23,235 bases of DNA, from contig CALAQT010000524.1 in the NCBI GenBank assembly GCA_937888775.1, positions 1 through 23,235 on the forward strand. Reading direction: 5' to 3'. Within the stretch, counting starts at the first letter, position 1; every line of letters starts with the position of its first letter. Source of the stretch: an uncultured Actinomycetes bacterium. Its GTDB lineage: Bacteria > Actinomycetota > Thermoleophilia > Solirubrobacterales > Solirubrobacteraceae. The notes below the pieces were generated by a model. The model was not told where the DNA came from. It did no database searches and worked only from the letters and a program-made list of their open reading frames with translations. Positions 1 through 7,227 of the stretch are shown here, one piece after another. The position numbers and the translations under genes are program-made.

Positions 1-309
1 GGCACGCTGTCCGGCGGCGAGCAGCAGATGGTGGCGATGGGGCGCGCGCTGATGTCGCGTCCGCGGCTGCTGCTGATGGACGAGCCCTCGATGGGCCTCT
101 CGCCCGCGCTGGTGCAGCAGAACTTCCGGATCATCAAGGAGGTCCACGAGTCTGGCGTGGCGATCCTGATGGTCGAGCAGAACGCGACCATGGCCCTGTC
201 GATCGCCGACCGCGGCTACGTGCTGTCCACCGGTGAGATCGTGCTCTCCGGCCCCGCGGCGGAGCTGCTGCAGAGCGAGGATCTCAAGCGGGCGTACCTG
301 GGGCGCTGA
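1..309 (+). CDS. livF: Branched-chain amino acid ABC transporter ATPase, C-terminal part (LivF)
   Basis: The reading frame is open from the first base, so the 5' end lies outside the window; 102 residues and a TGA stop are present. The visible part starts in the ABC signature (GTLSGGEQQM), followed by Walker B (LLLMDEPSMGLSP), and then VEQN in the switch region where other ABC ATPases carry histidine. The VEQN motif and the ending AYLGR are typical of LivF, one of the two cytoplasmic ATPases of LIV-I type uptake systems for branched-chain amino acids and, in some bacteria, aromatic acids. The other transporter genes would be upstream, outside the window. The stop codon region resembles the 48-bp tandem repeat that follows. 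LivF is the most likely family; the substrate cannot be told. Confidence 0.93.
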   Translation, partial: GTLSGGEQQMVAMGRALMSRPRLLLMDEPSMGLSPALVQQNFRIIKEVHESGVAILMVEQNATMALSIADRGYVLSTGEIVLSGPAAELLQSEDLKRAYLGR

Positions 310-328
310 GTCGCCGCGGCCGCTGCCC

Positions 329-751
329 GACCCGGTGGTTGCCCGGGGCCTGAGCCTCGGCGTGCGGCCGCTGCTCGACCCGGTGGTTGCCCGGGGCCTG
401 AGCCTCGGCGTGCGGCCGCTGCTCGACCCGGTGGTTGCCCGGGGCCTGAGCCTCGGCGTGCGGCCGCTGCTCGACCCGGTGGTTGCCCGGGGCCTGAGCC
501 TCGGCGTGCGGCCGCTGCTCGACCCGGTGGTTGCCCGGGGCCTGAGCCTCGGCGTGCGGCCGCTGCTCGACCCGGTGGTTGCCCGGGGCCTGAGCCTCGG
601 CGTGCGGCCGCTGCTCGACCCGGTGGTTGCCCGGGGCCTGAGCCTCGGCGTGCGGCCGCTGCTCGACCCGGTGGTTGCCCGGGCCTGAGCCTCGGCGTGC
701 GGCCGCTGCCCGACCCGGTGGTTGCCCGGGGCCTGAGCCTCGGCGTGCGGC
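329..751. repeat. 48-bp tandem array, nine copies
   Basis: Copies start at 329, 377, 425, 473, 521, 569, 617, 665 and 712. Most are identical over 48 bp. The eighth lacks one G in its CCCGGGG run (47 bp), and the last stops after about 40 bp. Each full unit holds the palindromes CCCGGG and GCGGCCGC and a TGA inside GCCTGAGCC. There are no unique spacers, so this is not CRISPR. The unit length is divisible by three, so several reading frames stay open across the array on both strands; these are artefacts. The sequence at the end of livF (about 300-335) aligns with the unit when a short gap is allowed, so the array may have grown from the livF 3' end. Confidence 0.97.
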
Positions 752-909
752 GCCGAGCCCGCGCGGTGCCAAAGTCGATGAGCTTTGGGAAGGAATGGCG
801 GTCAGACGGCGTCTTTAGTTGAGCCGCCAAATGCGGCGGCGCACAACGCTGCCCGAAGGAGAGAGGCTGTCATGCAGATCCTCACCAGAAGACGATTTAC
901 CGGCTCGCC
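752..909 (+). promoter_or_regulatory. 5' region of the NHL gene with ribosome binding site and out-of-frame ATG
   Basis: Between the array and the propeller gene lies about 120 bp of unique sequence. GAAGGAGAG at 855-863 is a good ribosome binding site, placed correctly for ATG 872. From ATG 872 the frame reads MQILTRRRFTG, a plausible twin-arginine-like signal start, but this frame is one base out of register with the downstream gene (see the NHL entry). AGAC-GGC-GTCT followed by TTT near 807-820 is a very small hairpin of unclear meaning. Confidence 0.5.
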
Positions 910-1995
910 GTGGCCGGCGCCGTATTGGCCGCCACGGCCGGCGCGTCGGTAGCACAGGCCCAGCCGTTCATCAATCGATTCCCAACGATCAGCACGATCG
1001 CCTCCGCCGTCCCCCCCGGCGGAGCGGCCATGGGAGATCAGAACCCCTACGGCGTAGCGGTCGTGCCGAGCAGCATCGGTGATCTGGTGCGCGGTGACGT
1101 CCTGGTCAGCAACTTCAACAACTCACAGAATCAGCAGGGAACCGGATCGAGCATCGTCGAGATCTCCCCGCAGGGAAGCCAGCACGTCTTCGGTGTCGTC
1201 CCGGCGCCGACGGCGACGCCGGCGGTTGGACTGACGACCGCGCTGGCGGTCCTCCAGGATGGCTTCGTGGTCGTCGGCAGCCTGCCGGCCCCGGGAGGAA
1301 GCTCAGCCGCGGCGGGGGGCGGAGCGCTAACGATCCTCAATGCGACCGGGCACGTGGTCGGCACGATCACGGGCGGCGACATCAACGGCCCCTGGGACAT
1401 GACTGCAGTCCGTGAGGGAAGCAATCGCGCGGTCCTGTTCGTCACCAACGTGCTCAACGGCACGGTGGCCGCCAACGGCGCGGTGGTCCACGATGGCACC
1501 GTGGTCAGGATCGTGTTGTCGATCGGCCAGGATTCGAACCCACAGGTGATTTCCAACACTGTGATCGGGACTGGATTTGCCGAGCACACCGACCCCAACG
1601 CACTGGTTGTCGGCCCGACCGGCGTCGGCCTGGACACGAACGGGACGCTGTATGTCTCTGATTCCGACGGGAACCGAATCGCGGCGATCCCGGATGCGCT
1701 GACCCGCACGAGCGCGCTCGGTGCCGGCGGGATCACGCTCACCTCGGGTGGTCCGCTAAACGATCCGCTCGGACTGACGGTGGTTCCCGGTGGCGATGTC
1801 GTCACCACCAACGGCAACAACGGCCGGGTCGTCGAGACGACTCCGGGCGGGCAGGTGGTCGCAAGCCGGGTGCTGGTTGACCCCGGAGCGGGAGACCTGT
1901 TCGGCCTCGCCGTGGCGCCGGATGGAGAAGGGATGTACTTCACGAACGACGCCGGCAGCGGGCCATCGGCCAACTCGCTGATGCTGCTGCACTGA
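910..1995 (+). CDS. Secreted NHL/SMP-30-like beta-propeller protein, signal peptide split by an apparent frameshift
   Basis: The frame from GTG 910 encodes 361 residues. It opens with the hydrophobic core and cleavage site of a signal peptide (AVLAATAGASVAQA-Q), so export is likely. The mature part has repeated blade-like elements: YGVAVVP near the start, then GVGLDTNGTLYVSDSDGNRI, DPLGLTVVPGGDVVTTNGNN and FGLAVAPDGEGMYFTNDAG, the pattern of NHL or gluconolactonase-like propellers. No catalytic function can be assigned. GTG 910 has no ribosome binding site. A good one precedes ATG 872, whose frame gives MQILTRRRFTG and would join LAVAGAVLAA if one base (for instance a C near 904) were restored. 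I infer either a real one-base deletion or a sequencing error. A strong hairpin follows the stop by 11 bp, suggesting a single-gene unit. Confidence 0.8.
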   Translation: MAGAVLAATAGASVAQAQPFINRFPTISTIASAVPPGGAAMGDQNPYGVAVVPSSIGDLVRGDVLVSNFNNSQNQQGTGSSIVEISPQGSQHVFGVVPAPTATPAVGLTTALAVLQDGFVVVGSLPAPGGSSAAAGGGALTILNATGHVVGTITGGDINGPWDMTAVREGSNRAVLFVTNVLNGTVAANGAVVHDGTVVRIVLSIGQDSNPQVISNTVIGTGFAEHTDPNALVVGPTGVGLDTNGTLYVSDSDGNRIAAIPDALTRTSALGAGGITLTSGGPLNDPLGLTVVPGGDVVTTNGNNGRVVETTPGGQVVASRVLVDPGAGDLFGLAVAPDGEGMYFTNDAGSGPSANSLMLLH

Positions 1996-2006
1996 AACGC
2001 CGGTGT

Positions 2007-2035
2007 GCGTCGTGGGCCCACGCGGCCCACGACGC
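2007..2035 (+). terminator. Perfect 12-bp GC-rich hairpin after the NHL gene
   Basis: GCGTCGTGGGCC (2007-2018) pairs perfectly with GGCCCACGACGC (2024-2035) around the loop CACGC. It starts 11 bp after the TGA stop. There is no T tract, which is common for terminators in high-GC actinobacteria. Its position and stability make termination the simplest role. Confidence 0.75.
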
Positions 2036-2205
2036 GCCCGCCGGTGCGGGCACGGCGCCCGCGAGTCCGGGTGCCGGCCGGGGTCGACCTGGCATCGCAA
2101 CTCAAGCGCGGAGGGCAACGGCGCCAGGAGGGAAAGCGGGGCTTGGGTGTCGGGGGTCGTGACCGTCGGCGGAGTCCCGGGGCGCCCGAGCCGTTGTGAG
2201 CCGGT

Positions 2206-2368
2206 CAACTTCGCACTCGTGCACGCTCAGACGACGAGTGCGAAGTTGGCCGGGATGATCAGGGTCAACCTCCCAACCGCCGTTTCGGCGTGCACGAGTG
2301 CGAAGTTGGCCGTGATGATCAGGGTCAACCTCCCAACCGCCGTTTCGGCGTGCACGAGTACGAAGTTG
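2206..2368. repeat. 60-bp direct repeat with an inverted copy of its core
   Basis: The core ACGAGTGCGAAGTTG occurs at 2234 and 2294 and, with one change (ACGAGTACG), at 2354, exactly 60 bp apart; the 60-bp units between are almost identical. CAACTTCGCACTCGT at 2206-2220 is its exact reverse complement and faces the first copy across a 13-nt loop, giving a 15-bp perfect hairpin. The match to the second copy is longer: 2206-2226 against 2288-2308, 21 bp perfect. The surrounding 2036-2685 contains no convincing gene. A separate 15-bp duplication (TCGGCGGCCAGCCCG) lies at 2407-2436. The function is unknown; a mobile or regulatory repeat family is possible. Confidence 0.9.
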
Positions 2369-2685
2369 ACTGGAATTCACGCTCGTGCGGGGGCGTGGAT
2401 CGCATTTCGGCGGCCAGCCCGTCGGCGGCCAGCCCGCCCAGCTCCCTCTCACCAGCGCCGTTTCCCTTTCGCACGCCGGTGACCGGTCGGACAGCGGGGC
2501 AACCCCCCTCACCGATGTGGTCCACGACCTCCGCCGATGAGTTTCGCTCCGCGGCTCGGTCGTAACCTCTGTGTCGTGGTGGTTCGAAGTTTCGGGAGCA
2601 GATCGCGTCCAGACGCCGCGAGGCTGCCGTGAGAGTTCTGGATCAGGGCACTGACAAGCAAGACGGAGAGCGAAAAGGAGCTGCG

Positions 2686-3420
2686 ATGAGCCTCCCTGAA
2701 GTCGTCTCAAACGAGGAGTGGCTGGCCGCCCGCAAGGAGCTGCTGGTTAGCGAGAAGGAGCTGACCCGGGCGCGGGATGCACTGAGCGCCGCGCGGCGCA
2801 GGCTGCCGATGGTGGAGGTGGTCAAGGACTACCGCTTCGAGGGTCCTGACGGCCAGGTCGGGCTGATCGATCTGTTCGAGGGCCGCCACCAGCTGATCGT
2901 CGGGCATTTCATGTTCGACCCGGAGTGGGTGGACGGCTGCTCGAGCTGCACGGCCGGCGCGGATGAGATGTCGGCGGGACACCTCGAGCACCTGCACGTA
3001 CGTGACACCACGTTCGCCTACGTCTCCCGCGCGCCGCTCGCCAAGCTCGAGCGCTACAAGGCCAAGCGGGGCTGGACGTTCCCGTGGTACTCGGCCTACG
3101 GCAGCGACTTCAACTACGACTTTCACGTGACCCTCGACGAGTCGCTGGCGCCGCCTCAGTACAACTTCCGCACCCAGACCGAATGGGAGGGCGTGGGAGC
3201 GCCGTTTGAGATGGTGGGCGAGTGGCCCGGCCGCAGCGCATTCCTGCGCGACGGCGGGCGCGTGTTTCACACCTACTCGGTGTACGCGCGCGGGTTGGAG
3301 ACGATCGGCGGCTCCTACTACCTGCTCGACGAGACAGCGCTCGGCCGCCAGGAGGATTGGGAGCAGCCGGAGGGGCGGGCCGCGTCGGTGCGCGACGCGC
3401 AGCCTAACTTCGCGCAGTGA
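2686..3420 (+). CDS. DUF899 family thioredoxin-like protein
   Basis: The protein has 244 residues from ATG 2686, chosen because AAGGAG (2675-2680) sits five bases upstream; an in-frame upstream GTG at 2629 lacks a comparable site. The N-terminus is charged and helical (EEWLAARKELLVSEKELTRA), followed by KDYRFEGPDGQVGLIDLFEG and the hallmark FMFDPEWVDGCSSCTAGAD with a CxxC pair (C85, C88). These features place it in DUF899, a cytoplasmic family predicted to have a thioredoxin fold. The biochemical role is not established; a redox or peroxide-related job is inference. The gene stands alone and is convergent with the broken GntR gene 63 bp downstream. Confidence 0.9.
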   Translation: MSLPEVVSNEEWLAARKELLVSEKELTRARDALSAARRRLPMVEVVKDYRFEGPDGQVGLIDLFEGRHQLIVGHFMFDPEWVDGCSSCTAGADEMSAGHLEHLHVRDTTFAYVSRAPLAKLERYKAKRGWTFPWYSAYGSDFNYDFHVTLDESLAPPQYNFRTQTEWEGVGAPFEMVGEWPGRSAFLRDGGRVFHTYSVYARGLETIGGSYYLLDETALGRQEDWEQPEGRAASVRDAQPNFAQ

Positions 3421-3483
3421 GGCAGGAGGCCCCGTGTGGAGCGCTCCCGGGCGGGTGCGTGGGGCGAGGGGTGTGGGAACGCC

Positions 3484-4196
3484 CTAACCGATGGGCGCTA
3501 GCAGCGGCCCGCCGCCCATCGCCTCGGCGATGTTGTTGGCGGTTGCCGCCACGTGGTCGTGCAGCGCGATCGCCGCCCGGTCAGGATCGTTGGCGACGCA
3601 CGCCTCCAGGATCGCCTCGTGCTCGCCGATGCGCGCCGCCAGCTGGCGGCACTGGGGCGTCTCCAGGCAGTAGCGCTCGCTGGACTCCCACACCGGGCTC
3701 ATCAGCCGCAGCAGCCAGGCCGAGTCGCGGCGTCGTAGAGCGGGAAGTGAAACGCGGCGTGAGCTTCCGAGGTCGCTGCCGAGTTGTCGTCTGACATCCC
3801 GTGCAACTCGCCGAAGCGCTCACGCGCGATGGCCTCGTGCTTGGCGTCGAAGCGCTGCGCGGCGCGGCGGATCATCGGCACCTCCAGGGCCAGCCGAGCC
3901 TCGTAGACGTCCTCCATGTCCTCGATCGACAGCGTCGTGACCCGCGCGCCACCGTGAGGGATATTCTCCACCAGCCCGGCGGCGTCAAGCCGCCGGATCG
4001 CCTCACGGATGGGCATCGGGCTCATGTCCAGCACATCGGCCAGCTCCTCGATCGGCAATCTGACCCCGGGGCGTAGCCGCCCGGTGATGATCGCCGCGTG
4101 CAGCGTTTCAAACGCCTTTTCGGCCAGCGTGCGATGACCGCGTTGAGGGCCCTGCTCTGCAAGTACCGCGAGATCGCCCCTCATCGCAGCCTGCAT
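3484..4196 (-). pseudogene. GntR family (FadR/FCD type) regulator, broken by one frameshift
   Basis: Two adjacent minus-strand frames together make one FadR-type regulator. The first has the winged helix (LAEKAFETLHAAIITGRLRPG, then EELADVLDMSPMPIREAIRRL) and the start of the FCD ligand domain up to AAFHFPLYDAA. It then runs into TRPGCCG and a stop near 3702. The neighbouring frame continues with DSAWLLRLMSPVWESSERY and the rest of the FCD domain to a TAG at 3484. Restoring one base near 3725-3733 rejoins them into about 235 residues. Likely starts are ATG 4196 or ATG 4184. FCD regulators usually bind organic acids and repress a nearby catabolic operon; no target is obvious. The break is either a one-base deletion or a read error. 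Confidence 0.8.
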
Positions 4197-4272
4197 ACCC
4201 GAAGCGGCGCTCAAAAGTCAAGAACACGATTCTTCGCTCGGCAGATATGCGTCCACCAGGTCCGACGGCTGA

Positions 4273-4467
4273 CCTTCGTGGTGCGAGAAGGGGCCCTGGC
4301 GGTTCGTGCCCGCCGCTCCGTACTACACGCAGGACGAAGACGGCTTTGTCCGCTCGGGGCTGTTCGAGGTCGGCGTGCAGGGTGACCGGATCCCGTCGAT
4401 AACGCGCTTTCGCGACCGAAACGGGCTGCGGTCGCGTTTCGGGGTGCCGGATCGAATCCCGGGCTGA
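4273..4467 (+). pseudogene. C-terminal remnant of an ECF sigma factor (SigX5/TIGR02960-like, SnoaL-type tail)
   Basis: The frame after the TGA at 4270 reads CEKGPWRFVPAAPYYTQDED, then SGLFEVGVQGDRIPSITRFRD, and ends RSRFGVPDRIPG before TGA 4465-4467. The GDRI-x-x-ITRF followed by F-G-V/L-P pattern matches, as I recall it, the very C-terminus of ECF sigma factors that carry a SnoaL/NTF2-like domain. The sigma-2 and sigma-4 DNA-binding regions are absent upstream, and there is no start codon, so this is a fragment left by a deletion. It lies in the gap between the GntR relic and the HIT gene. The family match rests on about 40 residues. Confidence 0.55.
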
Positions 4468-4575
4468 TATCCGCAGACTCGCCAGGGACCTCACGTCCTG
4501 CGCACCCCCCGCTTCGGGGTGGGCTCAGAGCGCCTGCTCTTCGGCCGGCACGTCACCTTCTACCGGCGGGCGTGA
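4468..4575 (+). other. Short open stretch, possible second gene remnant
   Basis: Directly after the sigma-like fragment and in the same frame, a 35-codon stretch reads HVLRTPRFGVGSERLLFGRH and ends VTFYRRA before TGA 4573-4575. It has no start codon or ribosome binding site. The composition looks protein-like (an end such as GRHVTFYRR), but I do not recognise the family. It may be the 3' scrap of another lost gene, or chance. Confidence 0.2.
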
Positions 4576-4608
4576 CACTTGGAACGATCGGCATCACGCC
4601 GCGAAAGA

Positions 4609-4638
4609 GCTAGCGCCAGGTCTTGCCCAGGCGCTAGC
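4609..4638. promoter_or_regulatory. Inverted repeat directly upstream of the HIT gene
   Basis: GCTAGCGCC (4609-4617) pairs with GGCGCTAGC (4630-4638); after an A/A mismatch two further G-C pairs extend the stem, leaving a 6-nt loop. It ends 9 bp before the GTG start, where a ribosome binding site would be expected but none is seen. It could be an operator, a translation-control hairpin, or a terminator of lost upstream genes. Confidence 0.5.
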
Positions 4639-4647
4639 CTCCCGTGC

Positions 4648-5049
4648 GTGTCGGATTGCATCTTCTGTGCCATCGCCGCGGGCGACGCGCCGGCAACGAT
4701 CGTTGACGAGGATGCCGACACGATCGCGTTCATGGACATCAATCCTTGGCGTCGCGGGCATGCGCTGGTCGTGCCTCGACGTCACTCCGAGAATCTGCTT
4801 GCGATCGAACCGAATGATCTATCGAAAACGGTCGCTGCGGCGCAGCGGCTGGCCGCGCGGATGACGCAGCGCCTCGGGGCCGATGGTGTCGTGCTCTGGA
4901 ATTCCTGCGGGGAGGCCGCGGGCCAAGTTGTCATGCATTTCCACATCCACGTGATCCCAACCGAAGGCGAGGCTCCGCCGATGCCTCGGCTCTCCGCTGA
5001 TCAGGCTGACATCGCGGAGGCAGCCGCCGCGGTTCGCGGCAAGAAGTGA
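4648..5049 (+). CDS. HIT family nucleotide hydrolase/transferase
   Basis: The protein has 133 residues from GTG 4648. This start gives VSDCIFCAIAAGDAPATIV, the canonical start of Hint-type HIT proteins with the CxxC zinc pair; the in-frame TTG at 4579 would add an unrelated Arg/Ser-rich extension. The HIT triad HFHIHVIP (H97, H99, H101) supplies the catalytic histidine that attacks the alpha-phosphate of purine nucleoside phosphoramidates or related substrates. Length and motifs are complete, so the gene looks functional, unlike its neighbours. It converges on the GalT-like gene with only 7 bp between the stops. The exact substrate is not predictable. Confidence 0.93.
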   Translation: MSDCIFCAIAAGDAPATIVDEDADTIAFMDINPWRRGHALVVPRRHSENLLAIEPNDLSKTVAAAQRLAARMTQRLGADGVVLWNSCGEAAGQVVMHFHIHVIPTEGEAPPMPRLSADQADIAEAAAAVRGKK

Positions 5050-5056
5050 CGACCGA

Positions 5057-6121
5057 CTACTTCCGGAAGCGGTCGCCGATCCGTTCGGCGATGGTCTCCG
5101 GCCGGAGGTCGATCGCGCCTTCCCAGTGCAGTCGCTCCAGGAACGTGGAGTCAGAGCGATAGAAAGCCTTGAGGTTCGATCGACAGGCGATCCGCAGATT
5201 GAGCGGATAGCCCTCGGTGTCTGGCGGCGCGCCGTAGATCGCGAGGTTGAAGCTCTCGAACCCCATTTCGGCGTACGCGCTCAGCGCAAGCGCCAACCCG
5301 TGCGCCAACTCGGCGATGAGGTCATCAGTGAGTCTCGCAGTCGATGACACGCCCGCGATGAACGCCCTCAGCTCAGCGGGGGCGATCGGAGCAAAGCTGA
5401 CGAGCCACTCAACATGTCCGGTGTTGCCGAGATACCGGATGCCGACGCTGCGCTCGGTCTGGAGGTAAGCGTCGAACTGCTGCGCCGGCACGTCGGCGAG
5501 CATGCGCTGCAACGTCGTTGGCTCGGAATCGACAATCCCCTGCAAATGTGGGTGGAACAACGAACTCCCCGACGGCAGCATGTGGTTGGCGTTGACGGAT
5601 GCCCAGCGCGACGGTGGGTCAGCTGCCATCACCGCCTTCGCGTAAGCGACCTGGGTAGAGAGGTTGTCGGTCAGCAAGAGGGCCGTCATCTCCTTCAGCG
5701 GGAGGTAGTGCAGCTGCGAGGAGTAGACCGACACGCAGCTGTGGGAGGAGTAGGCGTGGAGGTTCGGAAACAGGACCGCCTCGCCATGAATGATCCGCCC
5801 GGCGGGATGGATCGTCGGTGGTAGTTTCGGCGTGAGATCGTTGATGTGATCAGGGCAGAAGGGACAGTGCGGTTGGTTCTCTCTGGCAAACGCCTCGAGG
5901 TCGAAGTCACTCGCGGGCATCAGTCCACGCTCGGGCACGATGCGTGAGCTGTGGCCGGTCAGCGGATCGACGCGCACCTCGATCGGAGTGCGGATCAAGT
6001 TGCCCGTGCCCGGCTCGAGCATCTCGGCGGTCAAGAGCACATGTCTCAGTGGTTCGATCAAATCGCCTCGGCATTCGGAAGGGTCGAGAAAGCTGTCATC
6101 CGTCGCACTCGCCGGCGCCAC
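5057..6121 (-). CDS. GalT-like nucleotidyltransferase (HIT superfamily)
   Basis: The protein has 354 residues from GTG 6121. CPFC at residues 86-89 resembles the zinc site of galactose-1-phosphate uridylyltransferases. NANHMLPSGSSLFHPHLQGI (177-196) carries the GalT active-site HPHxQ, with H192 the expected nucleotidylated histidine. A second histidine-containing region (FPNLHAYSSHS) precedes it. Canonical GalT uses UDP-glucose and galactose-1-phosphate. No galK or galE is present here and the flanks diverge from classical GalT, so a related UDP- or ADP-sugar transferase or phosphorylase is possible. The start is uncertain because no clear ribosome binding site is seen upstream. Confidence 0.85.
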   Translation of the reverse strand: MAPASATDDSFLDPSECRGDLIEPLRHVLLTAEMLEPGTGNLIRTPIEVRVDPLTGHSSRIVPERGLMPASDFDLEAFARENQPHCPFCPDHINDLTPKLPPTIHPAGRIIHGEAVLFPNLHAYSSHSCVSVYSSQLHYLPLKEMTALLLTDNLSTQVAYAKAVMAADPPSRWASVNANHMLPSGSSLFHPHLQGIVDSEPTTLQRMLADVPAQQFDAYLQTERSVGIRYLGNTGHVEWLVSFAPIAPAELRAFIAGVSSTARLTDDLIAELAHGLALALSAYAEMGFESFNLAIYGAPPDTEGYPLNLRIACRSNLKAFYRSDSTFLERLHWEGAIDLRPETIAERIGDRFRK

Positions 6122-6558
6122 CGGTGAGGTTCCGGCCCCCGGGGAGGTCGATCGGATCGCCTATTCCACCACGCACTGCGCATCGGTAGCTTGCCACCGA
6201 CCAGAGCTGGTGCGCATCATCTTGCCGGCGCGGAGCGCTGGCCGCCGAGGCTGGCCGCCGAGGCTGGCTGCCAGCGAACCGGCGAGCCGAGCCACTGAGC
6301 GCCGTCGGCGATCCAGCGTCGCGAGCCTGTCCCAAGAAAGTGCCCGAAGGGGGAAGGGGCGTGGGTCTGCACCGGACGATTCATCGGAGCAACGATCACA
6401 CTCCTGCTCCGGCGCGTTGAACCTGCGGCAGTTCCCCGGTCACCGGAACTCGCTGATAGTTTCCGCTCAGGCGATGAGGCCCGCCCCCAAACGCCGCCGC
6501 TCGTCGGCTGATGGCTTCTGCGGATAGCACCGAGAAGACCGCCGCACAGGAGGAGGGC
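6122..6558. other. Gap without a recognisable gene
   Basis: Open frames here on both strands lack protein-like composition, ribosome binding sites and recognisable motifs. A 13-bp direct duplication (GGCCGCCGAGGCT) lies near 6240-6267. GTTCC-CCGGT-C-ACCGG-AAC near 6430-6450 is a small imperfect inverted repeat that could be an operator for the following genes. AGGAGGAGG just before 6559 is the ribosome binding site of the next small ORF. Confidence 0.5.
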
Positions 6559-6663
6559 ATGCCACCACGCTTCAAAGTCCGCGCCGTCGTCTGGTTCGAC
6601 GGCGCGACGCGTCAGGACGTCGAGCTCGTGTTCGAGGCGTGCCCGCGCGGCGCATCGACGTGA
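6559..6663 (+). CDS. 34-residue ORF translationally coupled to the MFS fragment
   Basis: ATG 6559 follows the strongest Shine-Dalgarno in the window (AGGAGGAGG, 6549-6557). The frame reads MPPRFKVRAVVWFDGATRQD and ends FEACPRGAST, stopping at TGA 6661-6663. The stop overlaps GTG 6660 of the MFS frame by four bases (GTGA). I do not recognise the product. It is either a short leader protein that delivers ribosomes to the transporter gene or the shortened remains of a longer soluble protein; its helix-strand pattern suggests a small folded fragment. Confidence 0.5.
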   Translation: MPPRFKVRAVVWFDGATRQDVELVFEACPRGAST

Positions 6664-7205
6664 GCGATCGGGAGTCTGGCTGTCCTCCTCTTAGTCCCAG
6701 GTGGCTGACTAGGGGAGTTGTGAGCGTCGGTCTGGCGAGCTTCTTCAGCGATGCCGGCCATGAGATCACGACCTCGATCCTGCCGACGTTCGTGACCACG
6801 ACCCTGCGCTCATCAGCGGGCGCGCTCGGTGCGATCGAGGGCATCAGCAATGCGCTGATCGGGGTGGCGAAGCTCGTTGCGGGACCCGTCGCCGATGACC
6901 CACACCGCCGGCGTGAGCTCGCTCGCGGTGGCTATCTCGTTACCGCCGCGGCCACCGGAGCGATTGGGCTTGCCGCAACCGTATGGCAGGCCGGCCTGCT
7001 CCGCGCCGGTGCGTGGGTGGCGCGCGGCGCGCGATCACCTGCCCGTGACGCGCTGCTCGCGTCGCTGGTCGCTCCGGGTGCGTTCGGCCGGGCGTTCGGG
7101 CTCGAGCGGGCGGGCGACAACCTCGGCGCCGTTGCGGGCCCTCTACTCGCGATCGCGTTGTTCGAGTTCGGCAACTGCGCGACGGCTTGTTCTGAGTTGC
7201 GATGA
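6660..7205 (+). pseudogene. MFS transporter, truncated after about five transmembrane helices
   Basis: From GTG 6660 the protein starts with SPRWLTRGVVSVGLASFFSD and AGHEITTSILPTFVTTTLRS, continues with EGISNALIGVAKLVAGPVAD, and reaches FGLERAGDNLGAVAGPLLAI. These are typical of the first half of a 12-helix major facilitator: helices 1-5 and the loop 2-3 region. After LLAIALFEF the sequence becomes GNCATACSELR and stops at 7205, so about half of the family length (roughly 400 residues) is missing. Nothing resembling the second half appears before the dynamin gene, pointing to a real deletion rather than a single read error. A working transporter is unlikely. The substrate is unknown. Confidence 0.8.
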
Positions 7206-7227
7206 AGATCGCGACCTAGCGGCAGTC

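Noticed and set aside
329..751. Possible CRISPR array
   Set aside because: Units are directly adjacent with no unique spacers and no cas genes nearby; the same holds for the 46-, 52- and 60-bp arrays.
216..830. Long open frames on both strands over the 48-bp array
   Set aside because: The period is a multiple of three, so frames stay open automatically; the peptides are exact repeats with no start signals or family features.
2003..2710. Overlapping frames of 150-200 codons on both strands
   Set aside because: They run through the terminator hairpin and the 60-bp repeats, have Arg/Pro-rich composition and no ribosome binding site; treated as non-coding.
5057..6121. Naming the HIT-superfamily transferase galT
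   Set aside because: The HPHxQ motif is right, but there is no galactose operon and much of the sequence looks divergent.
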